Below, in pieces: positions 28,765-35,421 of a stretch of 35,421 nucleotides of DNA (positions are counted from its first letter, which is position 1; every line of letters begins with the position of its first letter). The position numbers and the translations under genes were made by a program. The stretch lies in assembly GCA_902805535.1 (NCBI GenBank), contig CADCTN010000162.1, positions 1-35,421 on the forward strand. The letters run 5' to 3'. A model generated the notes under the pieces. It had not been told where the DNA came from. It ran no database searches and saw only the letters and a program-made list of their open reading frames with translations. The DNA comes from an uncultured Blastococcus sp. (GTDB lineage Bacteria; Actinomycetota; Actinomycetes; Mycobacteriales; Geodermatophilaceae).

Positions 28765-30809
28765 GAGGCCACCCGGCCGATCTCGGCGGTCTCCCCGGAC
28801 CCGTCGCGCGGGGTTCCGCGCTGGGCCGGGCCCTGCGGCGCGATCGTCGACTCGACCACGACCTCCTGCCCGGACGTCCCGTCCTCCGCGCCCTCGACGG
28901 CCGGCAGCGCGATCGCCGCCTGCACCGCCTCAGCGGTCCGCCGGCCGATGCCCGGAACGGTGGTGAGCTCCTCGATGGAGGCGGCACGCAGCCGCTTGAG
29001 CGATCCGAACTGCTTCATCAGCGCCTTTCGTCGCGAGTCCCCGAGGCCGGGGACGTCGTCCAGCATCGACACCAGCATGCTGGTGGACCGCTTCTGCCGG
29101 TGGTAGGTGATCGCGAACCGGTGGGCCTCGTCACGCACCCGCTGCAGGAGGTAGAGCGCCTCGGAGGTGCGGGGCAGGATCACCGGGTCGCTGTCCTCGG
29201 GCAGCCACACCTCCTCCATGCGCTTGGCCAGGCCGCAGACCGCGATGTCGACGATGCCCAGTTCCGTCAGTGACCGGCTGGCGGCGGCCACCTGGGGTGC
29301 ACCGCCATCCACCACGAGAAGATTCGGCGGGTAGGCGAACCGGCGCGGGCGCCCCTCCTCGGCGGCGACCCCCTGCTCGTCGCGGCGGTCGGCCTCGTCC
29401 TTGAGGTGCCGGGCGAAGCGCCGGCGGACGACCTCGGCCATGGCGGCGGTGTCGTCGGTGCCCTGCGCGACGGAGAACCGCCGGTAGTCGGACTTCTTGG
29501 CCAGGCCGTCCTCGAACACGACCATGCTGGCCACCACGTTGGTGCCCTGGACGTGCGAGATGTCGATGCACTCGATCCGCAGCGGTGCGTCGGACAGCTC
29601 GAGCGCCTCCTGCAGCTCCGAGAGCGCCAGGGAGCGGGCGGTGAGGTCGCTGGCCCGCTTCACCCGGTGCCGGGCGAACGCCTCCTTGGCGTTGCGCTCG
29701 ACGGTCTCGAGCAGGCTGCGCTTGTCGCCGCGCTGGGGCACCCGCAGGGAGACCTTCCCGCCCCGCAGCTCCTCGAGCAGCTCGGTGTAGACGTCGGCGT
29801 CCTCCGGCAGCTCGGGCACGAGTACCTCGCGCGGAACGTCCTCGCCGGCCTCCCCCACGCCGGTCTGCTCGTCGATGCCGCCGTAGACCTGGAGCAGGAA
29901 CTGCTCGACCAGCTCGCCGGTGGTGACGGCCTCGACCTTGTCGACGATCCAGCCGCGCTGGCCGCGCACCCGACCACCGCGCACGTGGAAGACCTGGACC
30001 GCGGCCTCCAGCTCGTCCTGGGCGAAGGCGACGACGTCGGCGTCGGTGCCGTCGCCCAGGACGACGGCCTGCTTCTCCATCGCCCGGTTGAGCGCGCCGA
30101 GGTCGTCGCGCAGGCGGGCGGCCTTCTCGAACTCCAGGGCCTCCGATGCGGCCGCCATCTCGCGCTGCAGCCGCTTCATCATCGCCTCGGTCCGGCCGGC
30201 CATGAAGTCGCAGAAGTCGTCGACGATCCCGCGATGCTCCTCGGCGCTCACCCGGCCGACGCAGGGAGCCGCGCACTTGCCGATGTAGCCGAGCAGGCAG
30301 GGTCGGCCGATCTGGCCGGCCCGCTTGAACACGCCGTTGGAGCAGGTCCGTGCCGGGAAGACCCGCGTCAGCGTGTCCAGCGTCTCGCGGATGGCCCAGG
30401 CGTGGGCGTAGGGGCCGAAGTAGCGGACGCCCTTGCGCTTGGGGCCCCGCATGACCTGCAGCCGCGGGTACTCCTCGTTCAGGGTGACCGCGAGGCTCGG
30501 GTAGCTCTTGTCGTCCCGGTACCGGACGTTGAACCGGGGATCGAACTCCTTGATCCAGTTGTACTCGAGCTGCAGCGCCTCGACCTCGGTGCCGACGACG
30601 GTCCAGTCCACGCTCGCCGCCGTCGTCACCATCTGGCGGGTGCGCGGGTGGAGGCCGGCGACGTCGGCGAAGTAGCTGCTCAGCCGCTGCCGGAGGCTCT
30701 TGGCCTTGCCGACGTAGATGACGCGGCCGCCGGGGTCGCGGAAGCGGTAGACCCCGGGCGACTCGGGGATGCTGCCGGCCGCCGGGCGGTACGTGGACGG
30801 ATCGGCCAT
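28761..30809 (-). CDS. uvrC: Excinuclease ABC subunit C
   Basis: UvrC makes both incisions around a DNA lesion in nucleotide excision repair. The 682-aa product has an N-terminal GIY-YIG nuclease domain ([24 protein letters not shown] at 17-40), four cysteines (156, 171, 179, 183) at the place where a [4Fe-4S] cluster is known in some UvrC proteins, a UVR motif for UvrB contact (about 215-250), an RNase H-like nuclease domain ([34 protein letters not shown]) and a C-terminal helix-hairpin-helix ([17 protein letters not shown]). A ragged Pro/Gly/Thr tail follows. It starts a unit with rapZ, yvcK and whiA. Confidence 0.97.
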   Translation of the reverse strand: MADPSTYRPAAGSIPESPGVYRFRDPGGRVIYVGKAKSLRQRLSSYFADVAGLHPRTRQMVTTAASVDWTVVGTEVEALQLEYNWIKEFDPRFNVRYRDDKSYPSLAVTLNEEYPRLQVMRGPKRKGVRYFGPYAHAWAIRETLDTLTRVFPARTCSNGVFKRAGQIGRPCLLGYIGKCAAPCVGRVSAEEHRGIVDDFCDFMAGRTEAMMKRLQREMAAASEALEFEKAARLRDDLGALNRAMEKQAVVLGDGTDADVVAFAQDELEAAVQVFHVRGGRVRGQRGWIVDKVEAVTTGELVEQFLLQVYGGIDEQTGVGEAGEDVPREVLVPELPEDADVYTELLEELRGGKVSLRVPQRGDKRSLLETVERNAKEAFARHRVKRASDLTARSLALSELQEALELSDAPLRIECIDISHVQGTNVVASMVVFEDGLAKKSDYRRFSVAQGTDDTAAMAEVVRRRFARHLKDEADRRDEQGVAAEEGRPRRFAYPPNLLVVDGGAPQVAAASRSLTELGIVDIAVCGLAKRMEEVWLPEDSDPVILPRTSEALYLLQRVRDEAHRFAITYHRQKRSTSMLVSMLDDVPGLGDSRRKALMKQFGSLKRLRAASIEELTTVPGIGRRTAEAVQAAIALPAVEGAEDGTSGQEVVVESTIAPQGPAQRGTPRDGSGETAEIGRVAS

Positions 30810-30815
30810 GCCCCC

Positions 30816-30821
30816 ACATTA
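30816..30821 (-). promoter_or_regulatory. uvrC: Probable -10 element of uvrC (leaderless)
   Basis: TAATGT on the minus strand ends 6 nt before the uvrC ATG, so the transcript probably begins at or very near the start codon. No clear -35 was found. Confidence 0.5.
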
Positions 30822-31011
30822 GGTCGCTGCACCGACAGACCGCCGGGTGCCGGATCCGCCCGCCCCTCGCGTCACAGCGACGGGCGTGGAATCGGCCGCG
30901 GGTCGGGGCACCGCGGTGGGCAGTGGACGGCGACGAGGACGGCGACGCCGACGAGCGCCAGCCGACCGGCGACCCACGGTGCTGCGGTCACAGCGACCAC
31001 TCCCGACCACC

Positions 31012-31017
31012 TACGGT
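31012..31017 (+). promoter_or_regulatory. Probable -10 element of the retron RNA
   Basis: TACGGT would start transcription at about 31022-31025, which coincides with the first base of the outer stem of the predicted retron RNA. This agreement of two independent signals is the reason for calling it. The -35 region reads CACAGC (30989-30994) and is not canonical. Confidence 0.5.
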
Positions 31018-31021
31018 GGCC

Positions 31022-31185
31022 GGGTGCGCGACGGGGCGGGCAGGACGACCGGTGGAGACCGGTTCACCCGGGGCAACCCCGGGGATCGCACTGTTCCCGA
31101 GCATCTCGTCAACCGCCAGGCCGTGCGCTCCGCGCACCTGATGGCGCCTCGATCAGGGGCTGGCTGCCCGCTCCGCCGCGCACTC
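31022..31185 (+). ncRNA. Predicted retron msr-msd non-coding RNA
   Basis: The outer arms 31022-31043 (a1) and 31164-31185 (a2) pair over 22 positions: 19 Watson-Crick, two G-U, one A-C mismatch. Immediately inside a1 are two adjacent short hairpins: 31047-31053 with 31058-31064 (7 bp, loop GGAG) and 31067-31073 with 31077-31083 (7 bp, loop CAA). These fit the msr part. The remaining 31084-31163 fits an msd of about 80 nt; it holds a GTGCGC/GCGCAC stem with a 3-nt loop (31123-31128, 31132-31137) and a CTGAT/ATCAG stem (31138-31142, 31152-31156), with alternative longer pairings. The branching guanosine would be expected near the inner end of a1 (G31043 or G31044). The RNA ends 5 nt before the reverse transcriptase start, the order a1-msr-msd-a2-RT known for retrons. 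Confidence 0.72.
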
Positions 31186-31190
31186 CCCCG

Positions 31191-32546
31191 GTGACCGCCC
31201 CTACCGAGCGCCGGGCGGCCGGAACGGCGGCGGGCATCGCCACCGCCCTGCTCGCGGGCCGCTGGCGACGGCCGGAGATGGTCCGACGCACGGCGGTCGC
31301 CCTCGGGCTGCCCCGGGCGCCCCGTTGGGTGGGGGCGCTGGTCGGCGAGGTCCTGGCCGCCTACCGGGACCCACCGGTGGACCGGCCCCGGGAACTGGCC
31401 GGGTTCGTCCGGACGACCGAGGGCTGGGCGCGCGGGTGGACCGTCGACCCGCAGCCCCGGATCGCCCGCTGGCAGCCGACGGCCACCGCTCCCGGCCGGC
31501 GCCCGTACGGGGTCGCCGAGCTCCCGGACCTGACGGCGCTGGCCCGGCTGCTGGACCTGGACTCCGGTGAGCTGGCCTGGTTCGCCGACACCCACCGGCT
31601 CGAACGCACGGTGCAAGAGCCGCTGCGGCACTACCGGTGGACGGCGGTCGGCGGCCGGCTGCTCGCGGCGCCCAAGCCGCGGCTCAAGGAGGCGCAGCGG
31701 CGACTGCTCCGGCACGTGGTCGGGCCGCTGCGGGTGCACCCGGCGGCGCACGGTTCCGTGCCCGGGCGCTCGGTGCGCACCGCGGCGACCCCGCACGCCG
31801 GAGCCGCCCGGGTGCTGCAGCTGGACCTGGAGTCGTTCTTCGCGAGCATCGCCGCCGAACGGGTGTACGGCCTGCTGCGGTCGGTGGGCGGGCTCCCCGA
31901 GCCGGTGGCACGCGCGGTGACCGGGCTGGTGACCACCGTGGTGCCGCATCCGGTCTGGCGGCGGGTGCCGGTGCCGGACGACGCCGACCGGCACCACCGC
32001 CTGGGCCGGCGTCTGGCGGTGCCGCACCTGCCGCAGGGGGCGCCGACCTCACCGGCGCTGGCGAACCTGGTGTGCTTCCGGCTGGACCGCCGCCTCGACG
32101 GCCTGGCGGCCTCGTTCGGAGCCGCCTACACCCGCTACGTCGACGACCTGACCTTCAGCGGCGACCCGGGGATCGACCGAGGCGACCTGGAACGGCTGGC
32201 CGGTGAGATCGTCGTCGACGAGGGCTTCCGGGTGAACCGACCCAAGACCCGGTCGACGTCGTCGGCCCGGCGCCAGTCCGTGCTCGGGACGGTGGTGAAC
32301 GTCCGGCCGACCCTGCCGCGCACCGAGCGGGACGCCCTGCGGGCGCTGCTGCACAACTGCGCGACCCACGGCTGGACGACGCAGGTCCGCGACCGCGACC
32401 GCGCGACCTTCCGCGACCACGTGCTCGGCCGGGTCGCCTGGGCTGCCTCGATCGACCCGGTCCTCGGTGGGCGCCTGCGGGCACAGGCGGACCGGATCGA
32501 CTGGTCCACCGACGGCGACGGGTCGGCCCCACGTCCCTCGCCCTGA
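31191..32546 (+). CDS. Retron-type reverse transcriptase
   Basis: An RNA-directed DNA polymerase of 451 aa. RT motifs in order: the fingers region RLLAAPKPRLKEAQRRLL (about 156-173), HPAAHGSVPGRS (183-194), motif A LQLDLESFFASI with catalytic Asp212, LPQGAPTSPALANLVC (280-295), the active site YVDD (316-319) in YTRYVDDLTFSGD, and RVNRPKTRS then VLGTVVNV (364-371). LPQGAPTSP and the VVN strand place it with retron RTs, not group II introns or DGR enzymes. I recall myxobacterial retron RTs as similar. About 140 residues precede the RT core; they look helical and include RWVGALVGEVLAAYRD. No second protein is encoded in the unit. The GTG at 31191 is the only in-frame start directly after the RNA; no ribosome site is evident. 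Confidence 0.88.
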   Translation: MTAPTERRAAGTAAGIATALLAGRWRRPEMVRRTAVALGLPRAPRWVGALVGEVLAAYRDPPVDRPRELAGFVRTTEGWARGWTVDPQPRIARWQPTATAPGRRPYGVAELPDLTALARLLDLDSGELAWFADTHRLERTVQEPLRHYRWTAVGGRLLAAPKPRLKEAQRRLLRHVVGPLRVHPAAHGSVPGRSVRTAATPHAGAARVLQLDLESFFASIAAERVYGLLRSVGGLPEPVARAVTGLVTTVVPHPVWRRVPVPDDADRHHRLGRRLAVPHLPQGAPTSPALANLVCFRLDRRLDGLAASFGAAYTRYVDDLTFSGDPGIDRGDLERLAGEIVVDEGFRVNRPKTRSTSSARRQSVLGTVVNVRPTLPRTERDALRALLHNCATHGWTTQVRDRDRATFRDHVLGRVAWAASIDPVLGGRLRAQADRIDWSTDGDGSAPRPSP

Positions 32547-32552
32547 GGCCCG

Positions 32553-32586
32553 CGGTCGAGGGGCGGACGACGCCAGCCCTCGACCG
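32553..32586. terminator. Bidirectional hairpin terminator between the retron RT and uvrA
   Basis: A perfect 10-bp stem (32553-32562 with 32577-32586) with a 14-nt loop fills the 41-nt gap between the convergent stops of the reverse transcriptase and uvrA. It can serve both strands. No T-tract is seen on either side. Confidence 0.65.
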
Positions 32587-32587
32587 A

Positions 32588-35421
32588 TCAGCTGGCCTTC
32601 TTGCGGGTCCGCTTCTTCGGCGCCGCAGCCGCCGCGACCGCCTCCTGGTCGAGGATGGCGGCCAGGTAGCGGCCGGTGTGGCTCTCCGGCACCGAGGCGA
32701 GGAACTCCGGCGGCCCCTCGGCCACCACCGTCCCGCCCCGGAAGCCGCCCTCGGGCCCCATGTCGATCAGCCAGTCGGCGCTCTTGATCACGTCGAGGTT
32801 GTGCTCGATGACGATCACCGAGTTGCCCTTGTCGACGAGGCCCTGGAGGACGAGGAGGAGCTTGCGGATGTCCTCGAAGTGCAGCCCGGTGGTCGGCTCG
32901 TCGAGCACGTAGATGCTGCGCCCGTTGGACCGCTTCTGCAGCTCGCTGGCCAGCTTCACCCGCTGCGCCTCACCGCCGGAGAGCGTCGTGGCCGGCTGGC
33001 CGAGCCGGACGTAGCCGAGCCCGACCTCGGTGAGGGTGCGCAGGTATCGGGCGATCGCCGGGATCGCGGCGAAGAAGTCCGCGGCCTCCTCGATCGGCAT
33101 GTCGAGGACCTCGGCCACCGTCCTGCCCTTGTAGTGCACCTCGAGGGTCTCCCGGTTGAAGCGGGCGCCCTTGCACACCTCGCAGGGGACGTAGACGTCG
33201 GGCAGGAAGTTCATCTCGATCTTCAGCGTGCCGTCGCCGGAGCACGCCTCGCACCGGCCGCCCTTCACGTTGAAGGAGAAGCGGCCGGGCAGGTACCCGC
33301 GCATCTTCGCCTCCGTGGTGCTGGCGAACAGCTTGCGGACGTGGTCCCACACCCCGGTGTAGGTGGCCGGGTTGGACCGCGGCGTGCGGCCGATCGGCGA
33401 CTGGTCGACGTGCACGACCTTGTCCAGGTGCTCCAGGCCGGTGATCGTGCGGTGCCGGCCGGGCACCATGCGGGCGCGGTTGAGCTGGTTGGCCAGGGTC
33501 GTGTAGAGGATGTCGTTGACCAGGCTGGACTTGCCCGATCCGGACACCCCGGTGACCGCCACCAGGCACCCCAGCGGGAACGTGACGTCGACGCCCTTGA
33601 GGTTGTGCTCCCGGGCTCCCTTGACCACGAGCTCACGGCCCGGAGTGATCTCGCGTCGCTTCTCCGGGATCTCGATGGACCGGCGCCCGGACAGGTATGC
33701 GCCGGTCAGCGAGCGCTCGCTGGCCATCAGGTCCTCGAGGCTGCCGCTGACGACGACCTCACCACCGTGCTCGCCCGCGCCGGGGCCGATGTCCACGATC
33801 CAGTCGGCCACCTTGATCGTGTCCTCGTCGTGCTCGACCACGATGAGCGTGTTGCCCATGTCGCGGAGCCGGACGAGCGTCTCGATCAGTCGTGCGTTGT
33901 CCCGCTGGTGCAGCCCGATCGACGGCTCGTCGAGCACGTAGAGGACGCCGACCAGGCCGGAGCCGATCTGGGTGGCGAGCCGGATGCGCTGCGCCTCGCC
34001 ACCGGCGAGGGTGGCCGCCGGCCGGTCGAGGGAGAGGTAGTCGAGGCCGACGTCGACCAGGAAGGAGAGCCGGGCCTGGATCTCCCTGAGCACCCGGTCG
34101 GCGATGGCGCGCTCCCGCTCACCGAGCTCGAGGCCGTTCAGCCACTCCGAGGCGTCGCCGATGGACAGGTTGGTGACCTCGGCGATGGAGCGGCTGTTGA
34201 GCTTGACGGCCAGGATCTCGGGCTTGAGGCGGGTGCCGTGGCAGACGGGACAGGGCACGTCGCGCATGTAGCCCTCGTACTTGTCCCGCATGTACTCGCT
34301 GTCGGTGTCCTCGTGGCGCCGCTCGAGGAACGGCAGCACGCCCTCGAACGCGGCGTAGTAGCTGCGCTCGCGCCCGTACCGGTTCTTGTAGCGGACGTGC
34401 ACCTGGTCCGGGGACCCGTGCAGGACCGCCTTCTGGACCTTGGCCGGCAGGTCCCCCCACGGGGTGTCCATCGAGAAGCCGAGCATCTGCGACAGGCCGG
34501 TGAGCAGCCGGGTGAAGTACTCGTTGCTCATCGAACCGGCCCAGGGCGCCACCGCCCCGTCCCCGAGGCTCTTCTCCGGGTCGGGGATGACCAGGTCCGG
34601 GTCGACCTCCTTGCGGGTGCCGATGCCGGTGCACTCGGGGCAGGCCCCGAACGGGGAGTTGAACGAGAAGGACCGCGGCTCGAGCGCCTCGAACGAGAGC
34701 CCGTCGTCGACGCAGGCGAGGTGCTCGGAGAAGGTGCGCTCGCGCTGCGGGTCGTTCTCGGCCAGGTCGACGAAGTCGAGCACCACGAGACCGCCGGCCA
34801 GGCCGAGGGCGGTCTCCACCGAATCGGTCAGCCGGCGCTTGGCGCTCTCCTTGACCGTGAGGCGGTCCACGATCACCTCGATCGTGTGCTTCTCCTGCTT
34901 CTTGAGCGTCGGCGGCTCGGTCAGCGGGTGGACGACGCCGTCGACCCGGACGCGGGAGAAGCCCTGGGTCTGCAGCGAGCTGAAGAGGTCGACGTACTCG
35001 CCTTTGCGGGCGCGGACCACCGGCGCCAGCACCTGGAAGCGGGTGCCTTCCTCCATGCCGAGCACCTGGTCGACGATCTGCTGCGGTGTCTGGCGGGAGA
35101 TCGGCTTGCCGCAGTTGGGGCAGTGCGGCTGGCCGGCCCGCGCGTAGAGCAGGCGCAGGTAGTCGTAGACCTCGGTGATGGTGCCCACCGTCGACCGCGG
35201 GTTGCGGTTGGTGGACTTCTGGTCGATCGAGACCGCCGGGGACAGGCCCTCGATGAAGTCGACGTCGGGCTTGTCCATCTGGCCGAGGAACTGACGGGCG
35301 TAGGCCGACAGCGACTCGACGTACCGGCGCTGGCCCTCGGCGAAGATCGTGTCGAAGGCGAGGCTGGACTTGCCCGAGCCGGAGAGCCCCGTGAAGACGA
35401 TCAGCGCGTCACGGGGCAGGT
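32588..35421 (-). CDS. uvrA: Excinuclease ABC subunit A (partial, N-terminus beyond right edge)
   Basis: UvrA is the damage-sensing ABC ATPase dimer of nucleotide excision repair. The visible 944 codons start just before the first Walker A ([17 protein letters not shown]) and run to the stop. Seen: the following [21 protein letters not shown], cysteine pairs of zinc modules ([17 protein letters not shown], and [11 protein letters not shown] with CEVCKGARF), first ABC signature [19 protein letters not shown], second Walker [17 protein letters not shown] and second signature [16 protein letters not shown]. The tail is Ala/Lys rich ([10 protein letters not shown]). Only the first 20-30 residues should be missing. 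It lies in the same direction as uvrC, with the oppositely oriented retron unit between them. Confidence 0.97.
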   Translation of the reverse strand, partial: LPRDALIVFTGLSGSGKSSLAFDTIFAEGQRRYVESLSAYARQFLGQMDKPDVDFIEGLSPAVSIDQKSTNRNPRSTVGTITEVYDYLRLLYARAGQPHCPNCGKPISRQTPQQIVDQVLGMEEGTRFQVLAPVVRARKGEYVDLFSSLQTQGFSRVRVDGVVHPLTEPPTLKKQEKHTIEVIVDRLTVKESAKRRLTDSVETALGLAGGLVVLDFVDLAENDPQRERTFSEHLACVDDGLSFEALEPRSFSFNSPFGACPECTGIGTRKEVDPDLVIPDPEKSLGDGAVAPWAGSMSNEYFTRLLTGLSQMLGFSMDTPWGDLPAKVQKAVLHGSPDQVHVRYKNRYGRERSYYAAFEGVLPFLERRHEDTDSEYMRDKYEGYMRDVPCPVCHGTRLKPEILAVKLNSRSIAEVTNLSIGDASEWLNGLELGERERAIADRVLREIQARLSFLVDVGLDYLSLDRPAATLAGGEAQRIRLATQIGSGLVGVLYVLDEPSIGLHQRDNARLIETLVRLRDMGNTLIVVEHDEDTIKVADWIVDIGPGAGEHGGEVVVSGSLEDLMASERSLTGAYLSGRRSIEIPEKRREITPGRELVVKGAREHNLKGVDVTFPLGCLVAVTGVSGSGKSSLVNDILYTTLANQLNRARMVPGRHRTITGLEHLDKVVHVDQSPIGRTPRSNPATYTGVWDHVRKLFASTTEAKMRGYLPGRFSFNVKGGRCEACSGDGTLKIEMNFLPDVYVPCEVCKGARFNRETLEVHYKGRTVAEVLDMPIEEAADFFAAIPAIARYLRTLTEVGLGYVRLGQPATTLSGGEAQRVKLASELQKRSNGRSIYVLDEPTTGLHFEDIRKLLLVLQGLVDKGNSVIVIEHNLDVIKSADWLIDMGPEGGFRGGTVVAEGPPEFLASVPESHTGRYLAAILDQEAVAAAAAPKKRTRKKAS

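Larger units (their letters stand above)
30810..31021. promoter_or_regulatory. uvrC / retron divergent intergenic region
   Basis: These 212 nt contain no convincing gene. On the minus side is the uvrC -10. On the plus side an exact 11-base direct repeat GTCACAGCGAC occurs at 30871-30881 and 30987-30997; the second copy covers the expected -35 region of the retron promoter. A CCACC-TAC-GGTGG dyad (31007-31019) overlaps the -10 hexamer. Confidence 0.5.

Noticed and set aside
30923-31141. 72-aa plus-strand frame between uvrC and the RT
   Set aside because: Low-complexity Asp/Gly/Arg composition, no ribosome site, and it overlaps the well-supported retron RNA structure; an effector peptide here is not supported.
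29406-31190. Upstream extension of the RT frame to about 1046 codons
   Set aside because: The extension is antisense to uvrC and then reads through the retron RNA; the GTG at 31191 directly after the RNA is the sensible start.
31191-32546. Group II intron maturase as an alternative identity for the RT
   Set aside because: The enzyme lacks a maturase or HNH domain, uses the retron-type LPQGAPTSP motif, and no domain V-like RNA or intron boundaries were seen.
30810-32587. Diversity-generating retroelement
   Set aside because: No template/variable repeat pair, no accessory Avd gene, no C-type lectin target, and the RT motif is LPQGAPTSP, not the DGR form.

Overview
The window is very GC-rich, with short or overlapping gene junctions (ATGA, GTGA, TGATG) and several apparently leaderless starts. 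It carries actinobacterial markers: whiA, rbpA, opcA, a sufR-sufB-sufD-Rieske-sufC-sufS cluster, and the rapZ-yvcK-whiA set beside uvrC. It is chromosomal DNA from an actinomycete. Geodermatophilaceae (Blastococcus, Geodermatophilus, Modestobacter) is my best guess, by inference only. No tRNA, rRNA, CRISPR array or insertion sequence was seen.

Layout. (1) 1-5410, minus strand: the SUF iron-sulfur cluster operon headed by its repressor sufR, cut at the left edge inside sufS. (2) 5523-10290: a ClpA/ClpC-type AAA+ unfoldase (minus), heme A synthase ctaA (plus), a tiny unknown ORF, and heme O synthase ctaB (minus). (3) 10609-19121, plus strand: a pentose-phosphate/upper glycolysis operon tkt-tal-pgi-zwf-opcA-pgl, followed by a PIG-L deacetylase. 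(4) 19967-25621, minus strand: rbpA, secG, an orphan family-5 solute-binding lipoprotein, and the lower glycolysis trio tpiA-pgk-gap. (5) 25762-30809, minus strand: whiA, yvcK, rapZ and uvrC. (6) 30810-32546, plus strand: a retron-like unit lodged between uvrC and uvrA. (7) 32588-35421, minus strand: uvrA, cut at the right edge.

Most of the window is housekeeping. The exception is region 6. A retron-type reverse transcriptase (451 aa; motif A LDLESFF, LPQGAPTSP, YVDD) starts 5 nt after a 22-nt arm (31164-31185). That arm pairs with another 22-nt arm (31022-31043) at 21 of 22 positions, counting two G-U pairs. A -10-like hexamer (31012-31017) would start transcription at the first arm. Between the arms are two adjacent 7-bp hairpins with loops of 4 and 3 nt, then about 80 nt with further short hairpins. 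This matches the a1-msr-msd-a2 layout of a retron non-coding RNA. No separate effector gene is present, so the unit looks like RNA plus reverse transcriptase only, with an N-terminal region of about 140 residues in the reverse transcriptase. It converges on uvrA across a shared hairpin terminator.

Smaller points of interest: a possible SufR operator overlapping the sufR start, a 21-bp tandem repeat in the tkt leader, short upstream ORFs coupled to zwf and whiA, a 56-aa ORF next to ctaB, several long GC hairpins at operon junctions, and a RapZ P-loop lacking the usual Ser/Thr after the lysine.
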